Of a stretch of 59,887 nucleotides of DNA, positions 16,264 to 24,386 are shown piece by piece. Under the pieces are notes generated by a model, which made no database searches, had not been told where the DNA came from, and saw nothing but the letters and a program-made list of their open reading frames with translations. The stretch covers positions 1-59,887 of the forward strand of contig NZ_JAGGPA010000037.1 in the NCBI RefSeq assembly GCF_018614035.1. The letters run 5' to 3'. Numbering within the stretch: the stretch's first letter is position 1; each line of letters starts with the position of its first letter. Source of the stretch: Streptomyces sp. ISL-96 (GTDB lineage Bacteria > Actinomycetota > Actinomycetes > Streptomycetales > Streptomycetaceae). The position numbers and the translations under genes were made by a program.

Positions 16264-18332
16264 TCACTTTCGCCTCCATGGATCTTCCAGTGGATCGAAC
16301 AGCCCCAGCGGGATCACCTCGGCGAGTGGTTCGTCCCCTGCCGTGGACGTCTCCGGCTCGGTGTGCGGTGCAGGCTCCGGCCGGGGATACGGAGGTACTG
16401 GGACCTGCGGCCCGGGTGCGGGCGGCGACCCGCCTCTCCCGGGCGGTGCGTTTCGGCTTCGCCGGCTGATCGGGCCCGGCGTGGGCCTTGGCCAGGAGGG
16501 TGGCAACCGCGTCGAGCGATCTCGGCTTCGGTGGCCTCGGGCAGGCCCTGGCTGGCGTGGTCCCAGGCCAGTTCCCCGAACGGGACGGGGACGCGGCGCA
16601 GGTGCTTCCAGGCGGCCTGGATCCACTCGCCCTCGCCGTGATGGTTGCGTACCCAGATTCGGGACACGTCGTAGGGGTCGTGATGGACCTCCCAGAGCCC
16701 CTTCTTCGCCTTGACTCCGGAGTGCTGCCGACGGAAGGGCGTCAGCTCGAGGCTGTCGTAGGTGCGGCGCTTGATTTTGATGCCGTAGTCGTTGACCACT
16801 CGCCAGACGGCAGGCAGCAGCTCGATGTAATCGTCACCGCTGAGCGCGACCGGAACGTAGCCGCAGGCTTCGACGAGGGCCGCGTACTTCTCGTTCGGTG
16901 TGAATGGTCTGCCCGGATGGGACGGATCGCGCAGCCCGTCGTGCCGGCGATTTTGCCACTTGGCGACGAGCCACTCGTCCAGCAGTTCTTGCAGTTCCAG
17001 CAGGGACCACAGCGGCTGCTTGTCCAGATGCCGACCGCGGCGGTCGGTATTGCGGCCCGTGAAGCCCGCGAGGAACTGAGTGAACAGGGTGCCCACTGAG
17101 TTCAGCATCTTCTCGATGTGCCCCTTCTCGAAGGGCGAGCCCTTGTGGGCAGGCTGGACATCGATCTCCAGGAACCGGCAAGAGGCAACGAAGTTGCGGG
17201 AGATGAACGCCTTGCCGTGATCACAGACGATCATCTCCGGCACGATCACCGGTCGCGCAGCCGCGTGCTCCAGCCGCTCGTCAATACTCAACAGCCGCCG
17301 ATGCGGCAGCACCGAACGGGACATCCGCAGGGCATCGATCCAGCCCGGCCGCATCACCTCCGGCGTGACAGTGCGGGCCAGCAGCACGCTTGCATCCACC
17401 GACTTCGTGGTGGGCCGCAGCACCGCTGCGGTCACTGTTCGCGTCGCGACATCGATCATGCCGGTGAGCTCGACCTTGCCCGTGACGCCATCGTCGAGGC
17501 GGACCAGTACATCCAGCGGTGTGGAGTCGATCTGCATCACCTCGCCGGGCGCGAAGGCCGGCAATTCGCCGAACGGAGCTTTCGCCCCGTGCGCCCGTGA
17601 CCTGCGGGTCACGGCGGAACCGGTGGTGTGGGTGCCGGAAGTGAGTTTGTCCAGCAACCGGTAGAGCGTGGCGCGGGACGGCAGCTGGGTCCCCCGGCCC
17701 TCCTCAGTGGCCTTGAGGATTTCGCCGGTCCGCCACAGAAGGAACGTGCCCGTGCGGGTGGAGGCGTCCACGGCCTCGCTGATCGCCTGTCTCATCGCCG
17801 CGACCACCGCATCATCCACGGCCCCGTACGTGGGCGTCTTGCGCACTGGACGCTGATCCGCCAGTCCCAGAACCCCGCTCGTCTCGTAGCGACGACGCTT
17901 CTTGCCGACCGTGCTTGCGCTCACCTTGTGCCCGCTGGCAGTCAGTTCGGCGGCCTTGGCCCGCTCCCGCGCGGTGAGCGACCGGGTCGGGCTGTACTCC
18001 GGTTTCCCCTCCGTGCCCTGCGGGGCATCCGGCGGCAGCCCGTGCAGGACCTCCAGGATATGTTCCTCCCACCACAAGGCCTTCTCCAACACCGGCTGCG
18101 GCAACGTCTCCAGCAGGGACACCGGAGGCAGGGGCATCCGGCCAGAACTGTCGATGACCGCGAAGCCGTCGTCGGCGAACAGCAAGGCCGGCGGCACTGC
18201 CCGAGGCTCGCCGCACATGTCCGAGAGAGTGATCGAGCGACCCGAGACCGCCAGCACCACGCGGATCTGCCCGTCGAACCGCACCCGCTCACCGACCGCG
18301 AGACCTTCCGGGCGAAGCAAATGGCGCATCAT
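16264..18332 (-). pseudogene. tnsB: TnsB-type transposase of element 1, frameshifted tail
   Basis: Starts at ATG 18332, overlapping the tnsA stop (ATGA). The DDE core is complete: D in VMQIDSTPLDV, D in IVCDHGKAF, E in KGHIEKMLNSV, followed by the Mu-transposase C-terminal beta-barrel (TPFRRQHSGVKAKKGLWEVH). After EATEAEIA (about 16525) the frame changes. DAVATLLAKAHAGP continues in the +1 frame, and the conserved tail AEVIPLGLFDPLEDPWRRK lies in yet another frame, ending at 16264 with the GTGA overlap to tniB. Two indels therefore separate the catalytic core from the tail, the part that in Tn7 TnsB contacts TnsC. The uncorrected frame ends at 16314. Confidence 0.82.
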
Positions 18333-19078
18333 CGCCCCTTTGCCGTGTGAACCATGCTGTCCGACCCCAGCAGCTGCGAGGCCACATCCGCCTCCAGCAC
18401 GCGGGACCACAGCAGGTGGAACAACACCGGCAGCACCAGGAGCGGATCGCCAGCCTCCACGGCTCCCGCCAGCAGCGGAGCCGGTTCGTCGAAGACACAG
18501 ACCAGCCGATCGGCAACATCCCGGCGGTGGCCGCACCGACGCCGGCGATAGCGCGACAGCCATCGCATGTTCGCCATCAGCACCGGATCCGGGACACCGA
18601 CGCGCACGAACTTCCAGCCCACCGCCCGACAGGCCCGCTCCGTCGCCTCGAAGGCACCCGCGGCTGCCTCGTCGATCCGGTCACCGGCGCGGACATCGAC
18701 GACCTGACCACGGCCGTCCGCAAGCCGCACGAAGTAATCCGGGGCGTGACGACGCTTGCGCGAGCCGTCATGCCAGTGCAGCCAGAAGGGTTGCGAGGCG
18801 ATCCCTTTCACATCCGGATCAGCGTCGAGGAGGATCAGCCGGTCTCGCTCCAACCACGACTCGTACCCGATGTGGTCACCCGTCGTCGCCGACCAGTGCC
18901 AGCCCGCGAAGCTCGCCCCGCCCTTGGCCCATCGGAACGAACGCACCGGGTCCACCCGCTCGAAGCGCGCGTTCCAGCTGCCCCTCAGAGAACGACGAAC
19001 CCGCGTGCCACCCTCGTAGAAGTCCAGGTCGAACGAACCCAATGCCGAATCCGCGTACGCATCCGCGAGCTCTCCCAC
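18329..19078 (-). CDS. tnsA: TnsA-like endonuclease subunit, element 1
   Basis: 249 residues. TnsA cuts the 5' strands at the transposon ends while TnsB joins the 3' strands, giving cut-and-paste movement. The nuclease core shows GYESWLERDRLILLDADP (E73), HAPDYFVRLAD (D114) and VVDVRAG (D128, R130), a PD-(D/E)xK-like fold in which Arg stands where the family often has Lys. The C-terminal half is helical and fits an interaction domain. The stop overlaps tnsB. It looks intact even though its partners are broken. Confidence 0.82.
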   Translation of the reverse strand: MGELADAYADSALGSFDLDFYEGGTRVRRSLRGSWNARFERVDPVRSFRWAKGGASFAGWHWSATTGDHIGYESWLERDRLILLDADPDVKGIASQPFWLHWHDGSRKRRHAPDYFVRLADGRGQVVDVRAGDRIDEAAAGAFEATERACRAVGWKFVRVGVPDPVLMANMRWLSRYRRRRCGHRRDVADRLVCVFDEPAPLLAGAVEAGDPLLVLPVLFHLLWSRVLEADVASQLLGSDSMVHTAKGR

Positions 19079-19194
19079 CAGCCACCCCTGCCGACCCTGT
19101 ATCCACTCACACTATGAAGAGTCAGACTCTCCAGGCCTTGTGGGATCCAGGCAGGTCAGCTGCAGTGACCCCTCGCACGAGTGAAGGGCCGCTC

Positions 19195-19266
19195 AAACTT
19201 CGGCGAGACGAAACCATCAGTCATCCGTCTTCGATGAGATCGATCAGCCTTCGATGAGACAGCACA
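19195..19266. repeat. Right-end repeats and terminus of element 1
   Basis: Three same-direction copies of the CTTCG-NN-GAGA motif: ACTTCGGCGAGACG (from 19198), TCTTCGATGAGATC (from 19229) and CCTTCGATGAGACAGCACA (19248-19266). They are inverted relative to the left end, as in Tn7-like TnsB-site arrays. The last copy forms the terminus. Confidence 0.65.
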
Positions 19267-19271
19267 GCGGT
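19267..19271. repeat. GCGGT, shared junction between elements 1 and 2
   Basis: A single GCGGT separates the right terminus of element 1 from the left terminus of element 2. It serves as right duplication of one and left duplication of the other. Confidence 0.75.
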
Positions 19272-19450
19272 TGTCCTGTCTCAGCGAAGTTAGTCGTTGC
19301 CAGACCGCTGGCCTGGGCGGACTACCTTTGCTGAGACGGCCCCCGGATTCCGAGCCAGACGTCAGAGAAACAGCAGCCAGCGAGCAGGTCCGTCGCACCT
19401 CACACTGCGCTGCCCTGGGACTGAAACCAAGATGAGACGTGCCGTTTGTT
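19272..19450. repeat. Left end of element 2 with scattered TnsB-site-like motifs
   Basis: Terminus TGTCCTGTCTCAGCGAAGTT (19272-19291), then TTTGCTGAGACGG (about 19327) and AAGATGAGACGTGCC (about 19428) in the opposite direction. Fewer good direct copies than in element 1. No gene seen in this part. Confidence 0.45.
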
Positions 19451-19510
19451 GACCGAAATGGGATACCGGCTGAACCATCAGACATCAACTGGCTCCCGAA
19501 AGGCATCACG

Positions 19511-19612
19511 ATGCGTAGCGCACTCCGTCGACTTGGGTGGCCATCCGTCGTGGCTCTGGCAGCAGCTGCCATATGCCTTACCGGGGGCATCCTGATGGCC
19601 GTGATCACCTGA
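19511..19612 (+). CDS. 33-residue single-span membrane microprotein (candidate)
   Basis: ATG at 19511 with AAAGG about 7 nt upstream. The N-terminus is basic (MRSALRRLG), followed by one hydrophobic span (WPSVVALAAAAICLTGGILM) and a stop soon after, with positive-inside topology. It lies in the cargo of element 2, just before the unknown two-gene set. Such peptides can be type I toxins, membrane regulators or chance open frames. No homolog was recognised. Confidence 0.35.
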   Translation: MRSALRRLGWPSVVALAAAAICLTGGILMAVIT

Positions 19613-19720
19613 GTCGACAGGTATGCGTGGTGGTGCGGATTTCGTGCTCCCTTCGGGTGGACCCTCAGACCTCCAGCGCGGCTGTGGCAGGCGGGCTTGT
19701 CGGGCGGCTCTACGCTCCGG

Positions 19721-20125
19721 GTGGCGACGTTCACTCATTCCGCACTGAAGGGGCTGATCTTGCGCGCAGCTACCAGCAGCGGCAGCTACATCCCAAGACG
19801 ACACGACTTTGTCGTGAGTATCGTTGATAATTGGGCTAAAGAGAGGGGAAAGGAAGGCGCTCCTGCGCTCCAGGCCATTGTCAAGTACATTCTAGATGGC
19901 GCCGTATTGGTGTCGGAGAAGGAATGGGACTTGGCTCATCAGAAAGACCCGCAAAAATTTGACGAGGTTCAGACTCGAAAAATTCTGGAGGATTGCCTGG
20001 ATGCCGTGGATGAATTTCGCGACATCGCCGATATTTCGCCGGATGAAGTTGCAGAAGTAGTCGACCCTATCTTTACCGAGGTTCAGCGAAAGGCGCGCTG
20101 TCCGTGGCCCTTTCATCGCTGCTGA
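19721..20125 (+). CDS. Unknown helical protein, element 2 cargo
   Basis: Start uncertain: GTG 19721, TTG 19697 or TTG 19760, none with a strong ribosome binding site. The product is 121-142 residues, mostly helical and acidic, with blocks FVVSIVDNWAKERGKE, ALQAIVKYILDGAVLVSEKEWDL and DCLDAVDEFRDIADISPDEVAEV. There is no membrane span or catalytic motif. From about 19800 the base composition is clearly more AT-rich (runs such as AAAAATTTGACG), unlike every neighbour, so the cargo was acquired from a lower-GC source. It is followed 18 bp later by a membrane protein gene, probably in one operon. Function unknown; defence or toxin role is only a guess from context. Confidence 0.55.
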   Translation: MATFTHSALKGLILRAATSSGSYIPRRHDFVVSIVDNWAKERGKEGAPALQAIVKYILDGAVLVSEKEWDLAHQKDPQKFDEVQTRKILEDCLDAVDEFRDIADISPDEVAEVVDPIFTEVQRKARCPWPFHRC

Positions 20126-20143
20126 GGTCACGGGAATAGCGTA

Positions 20144-20671
20144 ATGGCGAGCGATGATGGCCAAGAACCCGGCGGCGGGCAAGTAGCTCATGCAAAGACT
20201 GAAGGCCATAACACTGGAATCGCTGAAGACAAGAGAGCGGCGCTCAACTCTATCGGCACCCTGACCAATTCCCTGATCACTCTGGCGACTGGCACTCTGG
20301 CGCTAACTGTCGCCCTTCTTAAGAATATCTACGGCGATCATCTAGTATGGGCCATGTGGCTTGGGTGGGGACTCCTCGCCGCCTCGATCTTCATTGGCGT
20401 TGTGGTTCTTGGGCAGCAGATTAGCTTGCTCGCTGAGTCTGCTCTAAAGCCTCGGGGTGGCCTCCTGGAGTGGCTTGGATTGATCCACCTGATCTTTGTG
20501 GTGGCTGGGCTGGTATTTCTCGGGTTCTTTGCTGCCGCGAATGTAGAGGTGGGTGCAACGGGTGGTTCATCGCCCGTGCCGAACCATAGTCCCACCAAAA
20601 CTCCAGCACCCACTGCATCCGCTCCTGCCGTATCGAGCGATCCAAGCCCTATCGAGCCTGCTAAGAAATGA
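20144..20671 (+). CDS. Three-helix membrane protein, element 2 cargo
   Basis: 175 residues from ATG 20144. Hydrophobic spans are near residues 39-60 (SLITLATGTLALTVALL), 68-90 (LVWAMWLGWGLLAASIFIGVV) and 106-128 (GLIHLIFVVAGLVFLGFFAAA), then a 45-residue low-complexity tail rich in Pro, Ser, Thr and Ala. The N-terminal 35 residues are polar and cytoplasmic by the positive-inside rule. It shares the low GC of the preceding gene and follows it at 18 bp. Not recognised. The soluble-plus-membrane pairing resembles many two-gene phage-defence or toxin modules, but no specific motif supports that. Confidence 0.6.
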   Translation: MASDDGQEPGGGQVAHAKTEGHNTGIAEDKRAALNSIGTLTNSLITLATGTLALTVALLKNIYGDHLVWAMWLGWGLLAASIFIGVVVLGQQISLLAESALKPRGGLLEWLGLIHLIFVVAGLVFLGFFAAANVEVGATGGSSPVPNHSPTKTPAPTASAPAVSSDPSPIEPAKK

Positions 20672-20803
20672 TGGCGCTCAGGTCGCAGAGAGCAACAGAA
20701 GCGACCGTGCCAGATCTTCCGCAAGTCGGCAATCTCGGCAACCTGAACCGGGATCAGTCTGGGGGCGAGAGGCGCGTGTCCTGGCTAGCAGGCGTGATGG
20801 TCC

Positions 20804-21460
20804 TCAGCATGAGACAGTTTTCCGCTGGACCCTGAAGTGTTCGGACTGCCATTCTGAATTGCGACGTCTCTTGGAAATGTAGAGGTTGAGCGTTCCGTAG
20901 GACACCGAGGTGTTGTGCTGGTCCATCAGCGCGGTCCAGATTTCTCGAGGCCCGAGGCCGGCGTGCAGCATCGAGTCGATCAGGGGCGCGATGGGCCGCG
21001 TGACAGGTGCTTGACGAGCCGGGAGGTCTCGGGGCAGGGGCCTGTTGCTGGCGAGAGCGTTTCGGATCAGCCATCGTGGAATGCCGTGGCGGCTGGCAAG
21101 TTCGCGGACGGTCAGGCCCTCATCGCGGGCTGCGTTCTGCAGCTGGGTATACAGGTCCGGCTGTCTGTGTGCGATGCGGGCGGCTCGTCCCGGGCCTGTT
21201 CGGTAGCGGAGGCGGGGAGTGCTCACGTCGAACAGGGCCTGCTGCAGGTTCGCCGTCGTGCGTCCGGTGACGTCTGCGAGGCGTTCGAGGCGGGGCTTGC
21301 CGAACCAGAAGGGCGGGCCGCAGAGGAATCCGTGCAGGTAGCTGGGCTTGAGGTGGTTGGCGCGGGCGAGGCGTCGGATGTAGGAGTCGGTTCCCTCGCC
21401 GAGTCGCGGTGAGACCTGGACGGGGAGCCGGGCCAGCCGTCCCGGGAGCGTTTCAGTCAC
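20804..21460 (-). CDS. tniQ: TniQ-family target-selection protein, element 2
   Basis: 218 residues from GTG 21460 (GTGA overlap with tniB stop). Same N-terminal block as TniQ of element 1 (LGEGTDSYIRRLARANHLKP; PPFWFGKPRLERLADVTG), then LTVRELASRHGIPRWLIRNAL, which reads as a second helix-turn-helix, and a helical C-terminus. In Tn7-like elements this protein fixes the insertion site. Both TniQ proteins here seem to have chosen the same GCGGT site, which fits their shared first domain. Confidence 0.85.
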   Translation of the reverse strand: MTETLPGRLARLPVQVSPRLGEGTDSYIRRLARANHLKPSYLHGFLCGPPFWFGKPRLERLADVTGRTTANLQQALFDVSTPRLRYRTGPGRAARIAHRQPDLYTQLQNAARDEGLTVRELASRHGIPRWLIRNALASNRPLPRDLPARQAPVTRPIAPLIDSMLHAGLGPREIWTALMDQHNTSVSYGTLNLYISKRRRNSEWQSEHFRVQRKTVSC

Positions 21461-22506
21461 CGTGTGGCCGCCTTCTTCAGCGGTCTTTTCGGGGTTTCTG
21501 CGGCGTGGTCCAGGGGGATCGCGTCGAGCCCTTCCTTGGTCACGCGTTCGGTGCCGTTGAGGATCGCGTCGATCGCGGCGCCCCGGATAGCGTGGGACAG
21601 CGCTCCGATCATCCCGTCGGCCCGGTTGTGCAGGTAGCGGTCCAGCTTGACCAGGCTTCCCGGCGGATGATCGTGTAGAAGCAAGGTCTCCTCCATGGTC
21701 GCGACCAGCCCCTTCCACTCGTCGCCGTAGGGGAACGGGCGGGTTGGGACGAGGGTGAAGCGGCCTGCGATCTGGGCGCCCCTCGTGCCTGCCAGAAGCT
21801 CACTGGTCTCCAGGTCGATGCCTGCGTAGACGAACGTGGCGGGGATGCGCTCGGAGAAGTACTTCAGGGTGTCGGAGACTTCGCCGCCAGCTCGGGTGAC
21901 TTGCGAGACGTTGTGAATTTCGTCGACAAGCACGAGGCCGGCGCGGGTGTCGGTGCATACGCCGACCACGGCCTCGATGATGTCTGTCATGTTCGACCGG
22001 GGACGGACCGGTAGGCCCAGGAAGCGGGCGAACTCCGCGGCGACCATGCGGGCTGTCGCGGCCGGTGGGACGGTGATGTAAAGCACGGGGATGCGGTCGG
22101 AGATATTCGGGTGGCGGGCCCGATCGAGGAGTTCATGGGAGCGTCCGAGCTGGGTGATGGCGCTGGTCTTGCCCGTGCCGGGAAGCCCGGAGACCATCAA
22201 GCCGCGGCGGGCGCTGATCGCGTGGCGGTTGAGCAGGACCAGCCTGCGGCCGCAGACCACCGTCTTCTCGACGAACGAGGTGGCGACCACGAGCATCCGG
22301 GCGTGATGGTCGAGCCGGTCCTCGTCATAGAGGCCCCGCTCGGCCGGGGACATTCGCTTCAGATCGCCGGGAGACACCAGGGCCGGGGGCTCGGGCGGGC
22401 CGTCGATGAACCTCCGCCATCCGTCCAGAGTGGTCAGCTGACGGTTGACCTCGGCATCGGCCTCCTGTAACGCGGTGTGCCAGGCTGCCGGTTCGGAGAT
22501 GGTCAC
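21457..22506 (-). CDS. tniB: TniB/TnsC AAA ATPase, element 2
   Basis: 349 residues from GTG 22506, with GGAGG 5 nt upstream and GTGA overlap with the tnsB stop. AAA core: Walker A GLPGTGKT at 107-114, Walker B LVLVDEIHNV at 191-200, and the sensor-like stretch PATFVYAGIDLE. It couples TniQ at the target to the TnsAB transposase and regulates target choice. Intact, unlike its counterpart in element 1, to which the ATPase core is closely related (for example GRRLVLLNRHAISARRGL is identical in both). Confidence 0.9.
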   Translation of the reverse strand: MTISEPAAWHTALQEADAEVNRQLTTLDGWRRFIDGPPEPPALVSPGDLKRMSPAERGLYDEDRLDHHARMLVVATSFVEKTVVCGRRLVLLNRHAISARRGLMVSGLPGTGKTSAITQLGRSHELLDRARHPNISDRIPVLYITVPPAATARMVAAEFARFLGLPVRPRSNMTDIIEAVVGVCTDTRAGLVLVDEIHNVSQVTRAGGEVSDTLKYFSERIPATFVYAGIDLETSELLAGTRGAQIAGRFTLVPTRPFPYGDEWKGLVATMEETLLLHDHPPGSLVKLDRYLHNRADGMIGALSHAIRGAAIDAILNGTERVTKEGLDAIPLDHAAETPKRPLKKAATR

Positions 22507-24386
22507 GGGCGCCTCCAGGGATTGGCGAGCGGGTCGAACAGACCCAGCGGGATGACTTTGGCCAGGCCGGTGTCCGCCTCGTCGTCGTGCGCGGGCTTGG
22601 CGGCAGGTGGGTCAGGGGTCGGCCGATCGGCGGCGGTGACCCGGGTGCGGGCGGCGACCCGACGGTCGCGCCGTGAGCGCTTGACTGGGCGGTCCTCTTC
22701 CGAGGCAGGGCCATCGTGGGCTCGCCGCAGCAGGGCAGCGGCGGCATCAGCGATCTGCTCCTCGGTGCCGCCGGGGACCTGTTCGCAGGCGTGGTCCCAG
22801 GCCAGCTCTCCGAAGGGGACGCCGACGCGGTGCAGGTGCTTCCAGAACACGGTGATCCACCGATCGCCTCGGCGGTCGCGTACCCAGATCCGGGAGATGT
22901 CGTAGGGGTCGTGGTGGATCTCCCACAAGCCCTTCTTCTCCACCACCCCGGAGTGCTGGCGGCGAAACGGGGTCAACTTGCGGTCGTCATAGGTGCGGTG
23001 CTTGATCCGGATGCCGTAGGCGTTGATCGCCTGCCAGCGCTCGGGCAGCAGCTCGACGTAGTCCTCACCGTTCAGCGGGACCGGGACGTAACCGCAGGAC
23101 TGCAGCAGCGTCGCGTACTTCTCGTTCGGCGAGAACGCCCGCTTCGGCGCATCCGGGTCGCGTAGCGCATCATGTGGCCTGGTCTGCCAGACCGAAATGA
23201 TCCATTCATCGAGAAGGTTCTGGAGCTCGGGCAGCGACCACAACGGTCCGTCTTCCAGCTTCCGGCCGCGGCGGTCCGTGGTCGAGCCGGTGTAACCCGC
23301 GACGAACTGAGCGAACAGAGTGGCTACTGAGCCCAGTGTTTTCTCGATCGTGCCCTTATCTGTCGGCGTGGCCTTGTGGGCAGGTTGCAGGTTGACGCCC
23401 AGATAGCGGCAGGACGCGCGGAAGTTGTTCGAGATGAACACCTTGCCGTGGTCGCAGACGATCGTCTCGGGTACGATCACCGGCCGTGCCGCTGCGAGCT
23501 CCAGGCGCTCGTCCAAGGGCAGAAGCCGCCGATGCGGCAGCACCGAGCGGGACATCCGCAGGGCCTCCGACCAACCCGGACGCATCGTCTCCGGAGTAAC
23601 GCTGCGGGCCAGCAGGGCGGAGGCGTCGGCGGCCTTGGTGGTGGGCCGCAGCACCGCCGCGGTGATCGACCTCGTCGCGATATCGACCATGGCCGTCAGT
23701 TCGACCTTCTCGGCGATCCCGTCATCCAGCCGCACCAGCACGTCCAGCGGGGTGGAGTCGATCTGCATCAGCTCGCCCGGCGCGCTGGCCGGCACTTCGC
23801 CGAACGGCCCGGACGGCCGTGCGTTCACCGAGCGCCGGGTGCGGGCCGATCCGGTGGCGTGGGTGCCAACGGCCAGCTTGTCGAACAGCCGGTAGAGCGT
23901 GGCCCGCGACGGCATCTCGATGGCGGTGGTGTCCTCGCCGTCGGCCAGAATCTGCTTGGTCCGCCAGACGATGAACCCGATGGTCCTCGATGACGCGTCG
24001 CCGGTCTCGCCGATCGCCTGCCGCATCGCCGCCACCACTGCCGGATTGATCTTTCCGAAGGCTGGCATCTGCTTGGCCGACCGGCCGTCGGCCAGCCCGA
24101 CCAGTCCATCGCGCTGGTAGCGCTGGCGCCGCTGCTTGACGCCACTGGCCGTCACCGTGTGCCCGGCCGCCGTCAGCTCGGCTGCTTTGGCCCGCTCGCG
24201 CTGAGCCAGCGAGTTCTGCTTCGGGTCGAACTCCGGCCGTGGAACCGCCCCGTCGGGAGCATCGGGGGGCAGGCCATGCAGGACCTCCAGGATGTGTCGC
24301 TCCCACCAGCGGGCCTGTTCGGCAGCCGTCTCGGGGAACTCGGCGATCCGGGCCGTCGGCGGAACCCGCCGCCTCATCTTGGTCAC
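22503..24386 (-). CDS. tnsB: TnsB-type DDE transposase, element 2
   Basis: 627 residues, ATG 24386 overlapping the tnsA stop (ATGA). N-terminal helix-turn-helix domains (LTAAGHTVTASGVKQRRQRY) precede the RNase-H-fold core with D210 (LMQIDSTPLDV), D312 (IVCDHGKVF) and E348 (DKGTIEKTLGSV). The Mu-type C-terminal barrel (TPFRRQHSGVVEKKGLWEIH) and a basic linker follow, with a conserved tail KVIPLGLFDPLANPW that likely docks on TniB. Element 1's TnsB has an N-terminal extension of about 85 residues that this one lacks. Complete and probably active. Confidence 0.92.
   Translation of the reverse strand: MTKMRRRVPPTARIAEFPETAAEQARWWERHILEVLHGLPPDAPDGAVPRPEFDPKQNSLAQRERAKAAELTAAGHTVTASGVKQRRQRYQRDGLVGLADGRSAKQMPAFGKINPAVVAAMRQAIGETGDASSRTIGFIVWRTKQILADGEDTTAIEMPSRATLYRLFDKLAVGTHATGSARTRRSVNARPSGPFGEVPASAPGELMQIDSTPLDVLVRLDDGIAEKVELTAMVDIATRSITAAVLRPTTKAADASALLARSVTPETMRPGWSEALRMSRSVLPHRRLLPLDERLELAAARPVIVPETIVCDHGKVFISNNFRASCRYLGVNLQPAHKATPTDKGTIEKTLGSVATLFAQFVAGYTGSTTDRRGRKLEDGPLWSLPELQNLLDEWIISVWQTRPHDALRDPDAPKRAFSPNEKYATLLQSCGYVPVPLNGEDYVELLPERWQAINAYGIRIKHRTYDDRKLTPFRRQHSGVVEKKGLWEIHHDPYDISRIWVRDRRGDRWITVFWKHLHRVGVPFGELAWDHACEQVPGGTEEQIADAAAALLRRAHDGPASEEDRPVKRSRRDRRVAARTRVTAADRPTPDPPAAKPAHDDEADTGLAKVIPLGLFDPLANPWRRP

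Larger units (their letters stand above)
12855..16267 (-). pseudogene. tniB: tniB/tnsC AAA ATPase of element 1, split by IS21
   Basis: The 5' part is 16267-16191 (GTG with GGAGG 5 nt upstream, VTDPSLAAGMALEAADD) and the 3' part is 13826-12855. Removing the IS21 element and one CGCGT copy restores a single frame, LTTREGWHRFTAEPP, which aligns with LTTLDGWRRFIDGPP of the second tniB. The 3' part keeps Walker A GPAGTGKT, Walker B LVLVDELH and the rest of the ATPase. The protein links TniQ-marked targets to the transposase and handles target immunity. As it stands the gene is broken, although an internal ATG at 13772 could still express the ATPase core. Confidence 0.85.
9962..19266. mobile_element. 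Tn7-like element 1 (inactivated)
   Basis: Left terminus TGTCCTGTCTCACTGAAG; right terminus, read inward, TGTGCTGTCTCATCGAAG. Both have further copies of the TCTCA-NN-GAAG motif inside, as expected for TnsB sites. The minus-strand operon tnsA-tnsB-tniB-tniQ (19078 to 12190) uses ATGA/GTGA overlaps throughout. tniB is split by IS21 and the tail of tnsB is frameshifted, so the element cannot move by itself. Cargo lies between the left end and tniQ: a TetR, a SnoaL-like and an NmrA-like gene. It is flanked by GCGGT on both sides. Confidence 0.75.

Noticed and set aside
19195..19291. CRISPR array
   Set aside because: The short repeats are unevenly spaced, change direction and coincide with transposon ends; no spacers or cas genes.
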